Of a stretch of DNA of 10,072 nucleotides, positions 1 to 5,601 are shown one piece after another. Positions within the stretch are counted from its first letter, which is position 1, and every line of letters begins with the position of its first letter. Location: positions 1-10,072 of the forward strand of contig JAFYRC010000144.1 in assembly GCA_017547065.1 (NCBI GenBank), given 5' to 3'. The position numbers and the translations under genes are program-made. The stretch is from Tidjanibacter sp. (GTDB lineage: Bacteria > Bacteroidota > Bacteroidia > Bacteroidales > Rikenellaceae). The notes under the pieces were generated by a model that worked only from the letters and a program-made list of their open reading frames with translations, did no database searches and was not told where the DNA came from.

Positions 1-1299
1 GGAGCCGATACCACTCACATTGCCCACATTGGCGAGGGTGTTCTCGAAACGACTATTAACCTCCTTGATGTTGCCGGTCAGGGGCGAGTTGCCACCGAAG
101 TTACCCAAGTAGCACCAAACGAAGGGGACGCCATAGAAACTCTCCACGGTGGGCCACACCTCATAGAATTCACAGTAGTAGTCGAGCATCAACTGGTTCT
201 TGATGGGGGGAGCAGTAAGATAGGCTTTTACACGCTCGGGAGTCCAGTCTTGCCTTTTGTGGTAGAAGAGCCAGCCCATCTGTAACCATACTGCCTTTTT
301 GTCGGCTTGGCGCAAACTCTCATAAATCTGACGGCTTACCCTTGCGAGATACTCGGGCTCCCACGATGGGGGAGTGAGTTCGTTGAAAATATCGATGCCA
401 TAGACGTGGTCGGTACCGTAGGTCTGCTCCTGGAATTGGAGGAAGAGTTTTTGGATTTTGGTGTAGGTGGGATCCATAGGATCGAGGAAGCTGCACGCGT
501 TTGCGTCGGGGAAGTCGCTCCAGTGTTTGAGCTTGGTGATTTTAGCCTCGGGCATCACCCTTGCCAACTCGGCAGGAACGTGGCCTGCGAAGGCGGGTAA
601 CACGGGGCGCATATTGAGCTCCCTCTCGCGTGCAACAATCTGTTTCTGCAACTCCTCCTGGCTTTCGAGCCAACCCTTGGGAAGGGGGCCCTGCCAGTAG
701 TCGATGTTCTGCATGCGGTGCCAGGGAAGGTGTGCGGGGCCGGTGAAGTAGTTGCGGATCTCCTCGTCGGTCAAACCGAGGCTGCTCCACACTTTGTACC
801 AAATGCTCTCCTGGCCGGTGATTGCCAAGGGGAGGTTCACACCATTGAGGGCCATCCAGTCGATGAGCCTCTCCCAGTCGTTCCAACCCCACCAGGGCAT
901 GGTGTAGCCCCAGGTGCAGTAGTTGAGGAAGAAACGGTCTTTAACTCGTGCTTTTGCAGCCACGGGAATATCCACTGCGGGCAATACCTCGGGCAACACA
1001 ACGGGGTCGGCAGCATACCACGACACCTCCGTGAGGCAGTAGTATTTGAGGTAGTGATTCAGGGCGGTTGCCATCGAACCGGCGTTGTTACCTGCAATCA
1101 GGATCTTGTCGCCCACGCTCGAAAGCTCCCAACGGTCGCCACCCTTGGCGGGCAGGAGCTTCCACTCGAAGTGGTCAGCCACGGAGGGTACAACCCTCTC
1201 AGCCAGTGCTTTAATGGCCGTGATGTTCTTGTCGACCTTGGCGGCGAAAGAGGTGGTCGCCACCAGGCACAATGCTACAAAAGCTAAAATTCGTTTCAT
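1..1299 (-). CDS. Alpha-N-acetylglucosaminidase, family GH89 (NAGLU-like), 3' end cut by window
   Basis: This is the N-terminal 433 codons of a secreted enzyme that hydrolyses terminal non-reducing alpha-linked N-acetylglucosamine. The start ATG is at 1299-1297 and the frame is open to the left edge. Residues 1 to about 20 form a signal peptide (MKRILAFVALCL, then ending SFA before AKV), with no lipobox, so the periplasm is the likely site. Family landmarks match human NAGLU closely: NYCTWGYTMPWWGWNDW around residues 126-142, then IDWMALNGVN, TGQESIW, FTGPAHLPWHRM and LPAFAGHVP. GIDIFNELTPPS holds Glu307, which aligns with human catalytic Glu316. LGNFGGN and GNVSGIGS stand at the edge. The second catalytic Glu and the C-terminal helical domain lie outside the window. 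The gene starts 42 bases after the LacI-type regulator on the same strand. I saw no TAnnTTTG promoter in that gap, so the two are probably co-transcribed. The family call is very secure; the natural substrate (mucin, heparan-type or other) is not. Confidence 0.95.
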   Translation of the reverse strand, partial: MKRILAFVALCLVATTSFAAKVDKNITAIKALAERVVPSVADHFEWKLLPAKGGDRWELSSVGDKILIAGNNAGSMATALNHYLKYYCLTEVSWYAADPVVLPEVLPAVDIPVAAKARVKDRFFLNYCTWGYTMPWWGWNDWERLIDWMALNGVNLPLAITGQESIWYKVWSSLGLTDEEIRNYFTGPAHLPWHRMQNIDYWQGPLPKGWLESQEELQKQIVARERELNMRPVLPAFAGHVPAELARVMPEAKITKLKHWSDFPDANACSFLDPMDPTYTKIQKLFLQFQEQTYGTDHVYGIDIFNELTPPSWEPEYLARVSRQIYESLRQADKKAVWLQMGWLFYHKRQDWTPERVKAYLTAPPIKNQLMLDYYCEFYEVWPTVESFYGVPFVWCYLGNFGGNSPLTGNIKEVNSRFENTLANVGNVSGIGS

Positions 1300-1341
1300 T
1301 CTCGTTGTTGTATTAGTTTGTGTTTAAGTTTTCGTGATGTT

Positions 1342-2454
1342 CTATTTTTCCACCTGGGTGTTAATTTCCACCCCCCCCGTGGAATTTTGCACATAATACT
1401 CCTTGTAGAAGTCGATGTTCTCGCGGGTGATGATGTCCAGGGGCATGTAGTTCTCCACCTCGGGGCGTCCGCCACAAATGAGGTTTTTAAGGAGCGTCTC
1501 CACCGCCAAGAAGCCTTGAAGATTGGGCCTCTGGCCAACCAGGAAGTCCAAACGGCCATCCATCATGGCGGCGATGTTGTCTGCCGTCAGGTCGAGGCAG
1601 GTGATGTTCACGTTGATACCGATGCGTTTGAGGCTCTCTGCGATGATGCTACCGCGCGAGGACAACACAGCCGCACCCTTCACGTTGGGGTGAGCAGCAA
1701 AGAAGGCTGCCAGAGCCTTGTCGTTGTAGCCTCCGTCGAGGGGCGAGAAGTTGAGCCTGTGGACCTTGTCACCAAGGCGGTGTTTGTGGAAGAAATCCAT
1801 GAAGCCAATCTTGCGCTGAATGGTGTTGTTGGCGCTCTCGTCGCCCACCCTCATCGCCTGAAACAGAGCATATTCGCCGTCGGCTGGGGTGGTCTGGTGG
1901 ATAAGTTTGGCAATCAGATAGCCGCATGAATCCTGCTTGGCCGAGTAGAATGCCATGGGGTTGGTGCCCTCCACCATTGAGTCTACGTAGGCATAGGGTG
2001 TTCCGCTTTCGTCGAGCGCCTGCGTTAGGCGGATTGTCTCGTCCTTGAATGTGGGGCCAATGACCACGGCGTCGGGCTTGGAGGCCAGCACCTTAGAGTA
2101 GGTGGTGCGACAATCGTAGAGGTCATACTGGTCGTAGGTGAAGACCTCGGTTGTGAGATCCACCATATTATATTCATTAATAGCCTTGGTAAATCCGTTG
2201 TGAATCTGCTCCCAAAACTGACTACCCTTGATGTGGGGAGTGACAAAGGCAATTTTGATGTGCTTGCGGATGGAAATAGCCGAAAGATAGATGTTGGGAT
2301 TGTAGTTCACCTTGTCGAGAACCTGCTCCACAGCCTTGAGTGCGGCGGGCGAAACTTTGCCTCGTCCGTGTAGCACTCGGTCGACTGTTCCGGCCGACAC
2401 ACCGGCCATCTCGGCGATGTCCTTAATTCTGATTTTTTGGTGGTTTTTTGTCAT
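1342..2454 (-). CDS. LacI-family transcriptional regulator with sugar-binding domain
   Basis: A 370-residue DNA-binding regulator. Residues 8-30 (IRIKDIAEMAGVSAGTVDRVLHG) form the LacI helix-turn-helix, followed by the hinge region VLDKVNYNPN. From about residue 57 a periplasmic-binding-protein-like fold begins (IKIAFVTPHIKGSQFWEQI), with PDAVVIGP, YAYVDS and VKGAAVLSS typical of sugar-sensing LacI proteins. The length is slightly above the usual 330-350 residues. I chose the ATG at 2454-2452. A TTG start at 2472 is in frame, but it lies inside the -7 promoter element and would precede the transcript. The gene is the first of a minus-strand unit with the GH89 enzyme and is divergent from the esterase/glycosidase run, so it probably controls both; the ligand is unknown. 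Near the 3' end, eight consecutive G residues (1378-1371) encode part of Thr-Gly-Gly-Val. A one-base loss there would replace the last ten residues with a longer basic tail. Confidence 0.93.
   Translation of the reverse strand: MTKNHQKIRIKDIAEMAGVSAGTVDRVLHGRGKVSPAALKAVEQVLDKVNYNPNIYLSAISIRKHIKIAFVTPHIKGSQFWEQIHNGFTKAINEYNMVDLTTEVFTYDQYDLYDCRTTYSKVLASKPDAVVIGPTFKDETIRLTQALDESGTPYAYVDSMVEGTNPMAFYSAKQDSCGYLIAKLIHQTTPADGEYALFQAMRVGDESANNTIQRKIGFMDFFHKHRLGDKVHRLNFSPLDGGYNDKALAAFFAAHPNVKGAAVLSSRGSIIAESLKRIGINVNITCLDLTADNIAAMMDGRLDFLVGQRPNLQGFLAVETLLKNLICGGRPEVENYMPLDIITRENIDFYKEYYVQNSTGGVEINTQVEK
1371..1378 (-). repeat. G8 homopolymer in the regulator's 3' end
   Basis: Eight consecutive C on the plus strand (G8 in the regulator mRNA sense). 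In the annotated frame it reads Thr-Gly-Gly-Val, followed by EINTQVEK and a TAG stop at 1344-1342. With seven G the frame continues through the intergenic gap and stops at TGA 1298-1296, which overlaps the GH89 ATG (1299-1297) as ATGA. The tract is seen directly; slippage or phase variation is inference, and a homopolymer sequencing error is also possible. Confidence 0.7.
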
Positions 2455-2455
2455 G

Positions 2456-2469
2456 GTGTGTATTTTGCA
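2456..2469 (+). repeat. 14-base direct repeat GTGTGTATTTTGCA, copy 1
   Basis: Identical to 2577-2590. This copy lies between the -7 element and the start codon of the regulator, across its likely transcription start, where a bound protein would repress. It is followed by CAAAGG, so TTTG-CA-CAAA forms a short imperfect dyad here. Confidence 0.6.
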
Positions 2470-2501
2470 CAAAGGTAAATTTTATTTCCGAAAATACAAA
2501 A
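2470..2501 (-). promoter_or_regulatory. Bacteroidota-type promoter of the regulator/GH89 unit
   Basis: On the minus strand, TTTTG (2501-2497) is followed after exactly 19 bases by TACCTTTG (2477-2470). This matches the known Bacteroidota sigma-ABfr pattern TTG / TAnnTTTG. Transcription would start a few bases downstream, near 2465-2462, which gives a leader of only about 10 bases before the ATG at 2454. This placement supports that ATG over the upstream TTG. Confidence 0.7.
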
Positions 2502-2515
2502 TTGTCAATACAATT
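2500..2515. promoter_or_regulatory. Candidate operator: palindrome AATTGT-CAAT-ACAATT
   Basis: A perfect 6+6 inverted repeat with a 4-base centre. It overlaps the -33 element of the regulator promoter (2497-2501), so a bound protein would block that promoter. A third half-site AATTGT is at 2529-2534. The symmetry is seen directly; binding by the neighbouring LacI-type protein is inference. The sequence lacks the central CG common in LacI operators, and chance palindromes are likelier in AT-rich DNA. Confidence 0.4.
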
Positions 2516-2576
2516 AATGTGCGGACCTAATTGTTCGATTTGAGCTATTTTTGTGTGATTTTTGGTGTGTGTTTTT

Positions 2577-2590
2577 GTGTGTATTTTGCA
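2577..2590 (+). repeat. 14-base direct repeat GTGTGTATTTTGCA, copy 2
   Basis: Exact second copy, 121 bases from the first and about 106 bases upstream of the plus-strand -33 element. It continues into ATAAGTGGT, which itself recurs at 2679-2687 just upstream of the operon promoter. A paired operator or activator site is possible; GT-rich composition could also explain part of the match. Confidence 0.55.
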
Positions 2591-2695
2591 TAAGTGGTAA
2601 AAATTTTAAGTGGGTGAAAATGTGGTTTTGGTGTTGCTATTCAATGGTTTAGTGTGTTGTGTAAAATGTGTGTTTATAATAAGTGGTGTATTTTT

Positions 2696-2727
2696 CTTGC
2701 ATATTCAAAAACGATGATATATCTTTG
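2696..2727 (+). promoter_or_regulatory. Bacteroidota-type promoter of the esterase/glycosidase operon
   Basis: CTTG (2696-2699) is followed after 20 bases by TATCTTTG (2720-2727), which fits the TTG / TAnnTTTG pattern. The start of transcription would be near 2732-2735, leaving a leader of about 37-40 bases before the ATG at 2772. This is the only such pair with good spacing that I found on the plus strand between the divergent genes. No comparable promoter was seen in the later gaps of the operon. Confidence 0.65.
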
Positions 2728-2771
2728 TGTGTGCGTCCACAAAATGAGATGCAACAGAATTGAAAATTACT

Positions 2772-3680
2772 ATGAAAAACTTCGTAAAAAAGACTATTTT
2801 TTCGCCCCTTGTAATGGCATTTTGCCTGCTTGTTTTGGCGGGTTGTAATGGCACGGGCGACCCCGTTAATCCTGACCCCGAAACCCCCGAAACTCCTGCG
2901 TTCCCCGAGCCCGGCTCGTATGACGTCTATCTTTTCTTGGGTCAGAGCAATATGTCCGGCTTTGGTGGCGAGATGCTTCCCGGTGACGAGGATCCAATCC
3001 CCAATGTATATCTGCTTGACAACAACGGAGAGCTCCGTCCTGCGGCCGCTCCAATGAACTGGTTTTCGTCGGTGCGCAAGAGGATGGAAGTGCAGAAGAT
3101 CAATCCCGCATTCCAGTTCTCGAAGGAGATGAGCGTGAAGAGCAAAAGGCCTGTGCTCATCGTGTGCAATGCACGTGGTGCGACGACCATCAGCCAGTGG
3201 CAGAAGGGTGCAAACCCCATCACATTTAGTCAGGATGGTGGTGATGATCCTTGGATGTGGGGCCAGAAGGCGGGTCTGTATGACGAGGCAGTGCGCAGGT
3301 GTAAGCAGGCAATGGAGTATGGTACTTTGAAGGCTGTTTGCTGGCACCAGGGTTGCGGCGATTCGCAGAGTGATACGGCTGTGAATGCCTATCTTCCCTT
3401 GCTGAATAAGTTTGTGACCGATTTGAGGACCGACTTGGGTGTGGGTGCCGAGGTGCCCTTTATTGCAGGCGAGCTTCAGTATAAGAGTTCCGGAGCACCA
3501 AGGTTTAACCCTATGATTCAGACTATTGGAACTGTGGTTGAGAATGGCCACTGGGTGTCGGCCGAGGGTGTGACCATCTGTGGCGACGGCATTCACTTCG
3601 ACCGTGCAGGCAACATTCTCATTGGTGGGCGCTATGCCGCCAAGGTGATGGAGCTGCTCGATGTAGAGAAGGAAGAGTAG
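2772..3680 (+). CDS. SASA/CE6-like carbohydrate O-acetylesterase lipoprotein, copy 1
   Basis: A 302-residue SGNH-fold esterase, expected to remove O-acetyl groups from a glycan. A type II signal ends in LVLAGC, giving lipid-anchored Cys25; a Pro/Asp/Glu-rich linker (residues 26-47) leads to the catalytic domain. Catalytic landmarks are GQSNM with nucleophile Ser59, NARGATT (oxyanion region), WHQGCGDS at 191-198, and DGIHFD with Asp272 and His275. All expected catalytic positions are present, and the length suits a single-domain family member. The ATG at 2772 is preferred over an in-frame TTG at 2760 because it gives a normal lipoprotein signal. It is the first gene of the plus-strand operon. 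It resembles copy 3 more than copy 2 (MSGFGG, PAAAPMNWFSSVRKRME, FSQDGGDDPW). The fold and esterase role are well supported; the acetylated sugar (xylan, sialate, pectin or mucin type) is not determined. Confidence 0.88.
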   Translation: MKNFVKKTIFSPLVMAFCLLVLAGCNGTGDPVNPDPETPETPAFPEPGSYDVYLFLGQSNMSGFGGEMLPGDEDPIPNVYLLDNNGELRPAAAPMNWFSSVRKRMEVQKINPAFQFSKEMSVKSKRPVLIVCNARGATTISQWQKGANPITFSQDGGDDPWMWGQKAGLYDEAVRRCKQAMEYGTLKAVCWHQGCGDSQSDTAVNAYLPLLNKFVTDLRTDLGVGAEVPFIAGELQYKSSGAPRFNPMIQTIGTVVENGHWVSAEGVTICGDGIHFDRAGNILIGGRYAAKVMELLDVEKEE

Positions 3681-3696
3681 AGATTTAGGATGTGTG

Positions 3697-3725
3697 GTGC
3701 GGAGGAGCGAGAGCTCTTTCCGCAC
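3697..3725 (+). other. Intergenic RNA hairpin with GAGA tetraloop
   Basis: GTGCGGAGGAGC (3697-3708), loop GAGA (3709-3712), and the complementary arm 3713-3725 (GCTCTTTCCGCAC) with one bulged T. This makes a stem of about 12 pairs closed by a GNRA-type loop. No T tract follows, so it is unlikely to be a complete intrinsic terminator. It sits between esterase copies 1 and 2. A role in mRNA processing, stability or partial attenuation is inference. Confidence 0.6.
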
Positions 3726-3767
3726 TGCTACGTCAAGATAGAAATAACACAAATTTGGTAAAAAACT

Positions 3768-4646
3768 ATGAATAGGAAACACTTGCTGGTGGCAATTATT
3801 GCCGCCTTTATCTGTTCTGTTTCGTGTGCGCCTGCGCGTACTCCTTCGGGTGCGGGCGAGAACAATGGCGGCGAGAATGATGCTAAGTTGGAGAATTGCG
3901 ATGTGTATCTCCTCATCGGCCAGAGCAATATGGCTGGTAGGGGTGCGATGATTGATGGCGACGAGGCTCCCATTGAGGGCGCTTGGTTGCTCAATGCTCA
4001 GGATGAGCCCGAGCCAGCTTGTGCTCCCATGAACCGCTACTCGACCATCCGCAAGGGTATCACCATGCAGGGCCTCAACCCCGCTTGGTCCTTCGCCAAA
4101 GAGGTGGCTGCCAAGAGTGAGAACCCCGTGTTGATTGTTTGTAATGCTCGTGGTGCTACCACCCTTGGAATGTGGCTCAAAGGTGCTGCCGAGAGGACAT
4201 ACTCCGAGAAGGAGGGCGACGACAAATGGTTGTGGGGTCAGCCCATTCCCAACCACTTCAACGAGGCCGTTCGTCGCTGCAAGGAGGCAATGAAGTATGG
4301 CGAGTTGAAGGCTATTATTTGGCATCAGGGCTGCGGTAACTCCCAGCAGAACACCGTTGGTAGCTACCTTCCCGCCCTGAAAAACTTTGTTCGCGATTTG
4401 AGGGCAGAGTTGGGCGTTGGCACCGAGGTTCCTTTCATTGCCGGCGAGATTTTCCACGGCTACCAGAACGCACAGTACTTCAACCCCGTAATCCAGCAGA
4501 TTGCCGACTACGTTGAGGGTGGCTACTGGGTGTCGGCCGAGGGTTGCACCGCCAATAGCGACAACGTACACTTCGACCGCGCTGGTCAGAAACTGCTCGG
4601 CGAGAGGTATGCAGCAAAACTCTTCGAGGTGCTCGGAGTGAAATAG
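3768..4646 (+). CDS. SASA/CE6-like carbohydrate O-acetylesterase lipoprotein, copy 2
   Basis: A 292-residue SGNH esterase and the most divergent of the three tandem copies. The signal MNRKHLLVAIIAAFICSVSC gives lipid-anchored Cys20, followed by a Gly/Asn/Glu linker (GAGENNGGEND). Landmarks are GQSNMAGRG with Ser53, NARGATT, WHQGCGNS at 185-192, and SDNVHFD with Asp265 and His268. Here Asn-Val replaces the Gly-Ile of copies 1 and 3. It also has GRGAMIDGDEAPIEGAW in place of the GFGG-type segment, and EKEGDDKW in place of SQDG-DDPW. It could therefore accept a different acetylated position or sugar. It starts 87 bases after copy 1, with a hairpin in the gap, and ends 40 bases before copy 3. Active-site residues look intact, so there is no sign of decay. 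Confidence 0.88.
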   Translation: MNRKHLLVAIIAAFICSVSCAPARTPSGAGENNGGENDAKLENCDVYLLIGQSNMAGRGAMIDGDEAPIEGAWLLNAQDEPEPACAPMNRYSTIRKGITMQGLNPAWSFAKEVAAKSENPVLIVCNARGATTLGMWLKGAAERTYSEKEGDDKWLWGQPIPNHFNEAVRRCKEAMKYGELKAIIWHQGCGNSQQNTVGSYLPALKNFVRDLRAELGVGTEVPFIAGEIFHGYQNAQYFNPVIQQIADYVEGGYWVSAEGCTANSDNVHFDRAGQKLLGERYAAKLFEVLGVK

Positions 4647-4686
4647 AAACAAAATTACTTGACGAGAAAAAACAGTGGCAGATAAG

Positions 4687-5571
4687 ATGAAAAAGTTGAC
4701 AATCATAGCGAGTTTGTTGATGGCGTTGGTGGCCTTGACTTCGTGCAATAGTGGTAGCGAGGGCAATGGCGGCGAGGATACTAACGTGACCTACGATATC
4801 TTCCTATGTATTGGTCAGAGCAATATGTCGGGCTTCGGAGGAGTGATGCTTGAGGAGGACAAAGAGCCCATCGCCAATGCCTACCAACTCGACAATAATG
4901 GCGAGATTATTCCCGCAGCCGCTCCGCTCAACTTCTTCTCGTCGGTGCGCAAGAAAATGGAGTTGCAGCAGGTAAACCCCGCATTTCAGTTTGCCAAAGA
5001 TGTGGCTCCGAAGAGTGAAAACCCAATCCTGATTGTGGGCAACGCTCGTGGCGGTACCTCCATCCACCAGTGGCAGAAGGATGCAAGCCCCATTGTATTC
5101 AGCCAGGATGGCAACGACGACCCTTGGTTGTGGGGCATAAGTGTTGGAAACCTCTTCGACGAGGCTGTAAGAAGGTGTAAGCAGGCAATGGAGTATGGCG
5201 AGTTGAAAGGTATCCTTTGGCACCAGGGTGGTGGCGACTCCAACGAGAACGCCTCGGCAAGGTACCTCGACGACTTGAAAGAGTTTGTGGACGACCTCCG
5301 TGAGGAACTTGGAGTGGGCGCAGAGGTGCCCTTTATCGCAGGCGAGCTCTACCACGGACACAAAAACGCCGAGTACTTCAACCCGATGATTCAGACCGTG
5401 GGTGACCACATCGAGGGTTGCTACTGGGTATCGGCCGAGGGCGTGACGGTAGGTCCCGATGGTATCCACTTCGACCGCAAGGGCCAGATCCTCTTCGGCG
5501 GAAGGTATGCTGTAAAGTACCTGGAAATTGTGGAGGCCCAGAAGGCTGCCACGGTAGAAACTGAAAAATAG
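4687..5571 (+). CDS. SASA/CE6-like carbohydrate O-acetylesterase lipoprotein, copy 3
   Basis: A 294-residue SGNH esterase. The signal MKKLTIIASLLMALVALTSC gives lipid-anchored Cys20, followed by a short linker (NSGSEGNGGEDTN). Landmarks are GQSNMSGFGG with Ser45, NARGGTS, WHQGGGDS at 178-185, and DGIHFD with Asp258 and His261. The Cys found after WHQG in copies 1 and 2 is Gly here. An in-frame GTG start at 4675 would add four residues (MADK); the ATG is preferred because it gives a standard lipoprotein signal. It shares long stretches with copy 1 (NNGE, PAAAPLNFFSSVRKKME, NPAFQFAKD, FSQDGNDDPW), although copy 2 lies between them. It ends 30 bases before the GH3 gene, consistent with co-transcription. 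A Lys/Glu-rich tail follows the domain. Confidence 0.88.
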   Translation: MKKLTIIASLLMALVALTSCNSGSEGNGGEDTNVTYDIFLCIGQSNMSGFGGVMLEEDKEPIANAYQLDNNGEIIPAAAPLNFFSSVRKKMELQQVNPAFQFAKDVAPKSENPILIVGNARGGTSIHQWQKDASPIVFSQDGNDDPWLWGISVGNLFDEAVRRCKQAMEYGELKGILWHQGGGDSNENASARYLDDLKEFVDDLREELGVGAEVPFIAGELYHGHKNAEYFNPMIQTVGDHIEGCYWVSAEGVTVGPDGIHFDRKGQILFGGRYAVKYLEIVEAQKAATVETEK

Positions 5572-5601
5572 AAAGATAAACAAAAATAAAAACCATTAAC
5601 A

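Larger units (their letters stand above)
2455..2771. promoter_or_regulatory. Divergent control region between regulator and operon
   Basis: A 317-base stretch without a gene, AT-rich and, on the plus strand, unusually rich in T and GTGTG runs compared with the GC-richer coding sequence on both sides. It holds the two promoters, a 16-base AATTGT/ACAATT palindrome, a 14-base exact direct repeat, and a 9-base direct repeat ATAAGTGGT (2590-2598 and 2679-2687). No tRNA, riboswitch or credible small coding region was seen in it. It is the natural place for operators of the adjacent LacI-type regulator. Confidence 0.75.

Noticed and set aside
718..1929. Plus-strand open frames of about 190-200 codons (718-1287, 1318-1929)
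   Set aside because: They lie opposite the GH89 and LacI-type genes, which have full family motifs on the minus strand.
2570..2690. GT-rich stretches as a microsatellite or CRISPR-like array
   Set aside because: The GTGTG runs are irregular in length and spacing and show no repeat-spacer order; they are better read as low-complexity promoter-region DNA.
2654..2848. Small plus-strand open frame of 64 codons upstream of the first esterase
   Set aside because: It would begin before the operon's likely transcription start and overlaps the esterase in another frame; the translated sequence shows no recognisable features.
3681..3767. Rho-independent terminator after esterase copy 1
   Set aside because: The hairpin is strong but is followed by TGCTACGTC instead of a T tract, and no new promoter was found before copy 2. 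It is recorded as an RNA hairpin instead.
2649..4766. 705-codon open frame on the minus strand across the first two esterases and into the start of the third
   Set aside because: It is antisense to clear esterase genes and has no recognisable domain. It stays open because the real genes rarely use TTA, CTA or TCA codons, and its internal repeats mirror the esterase copies.
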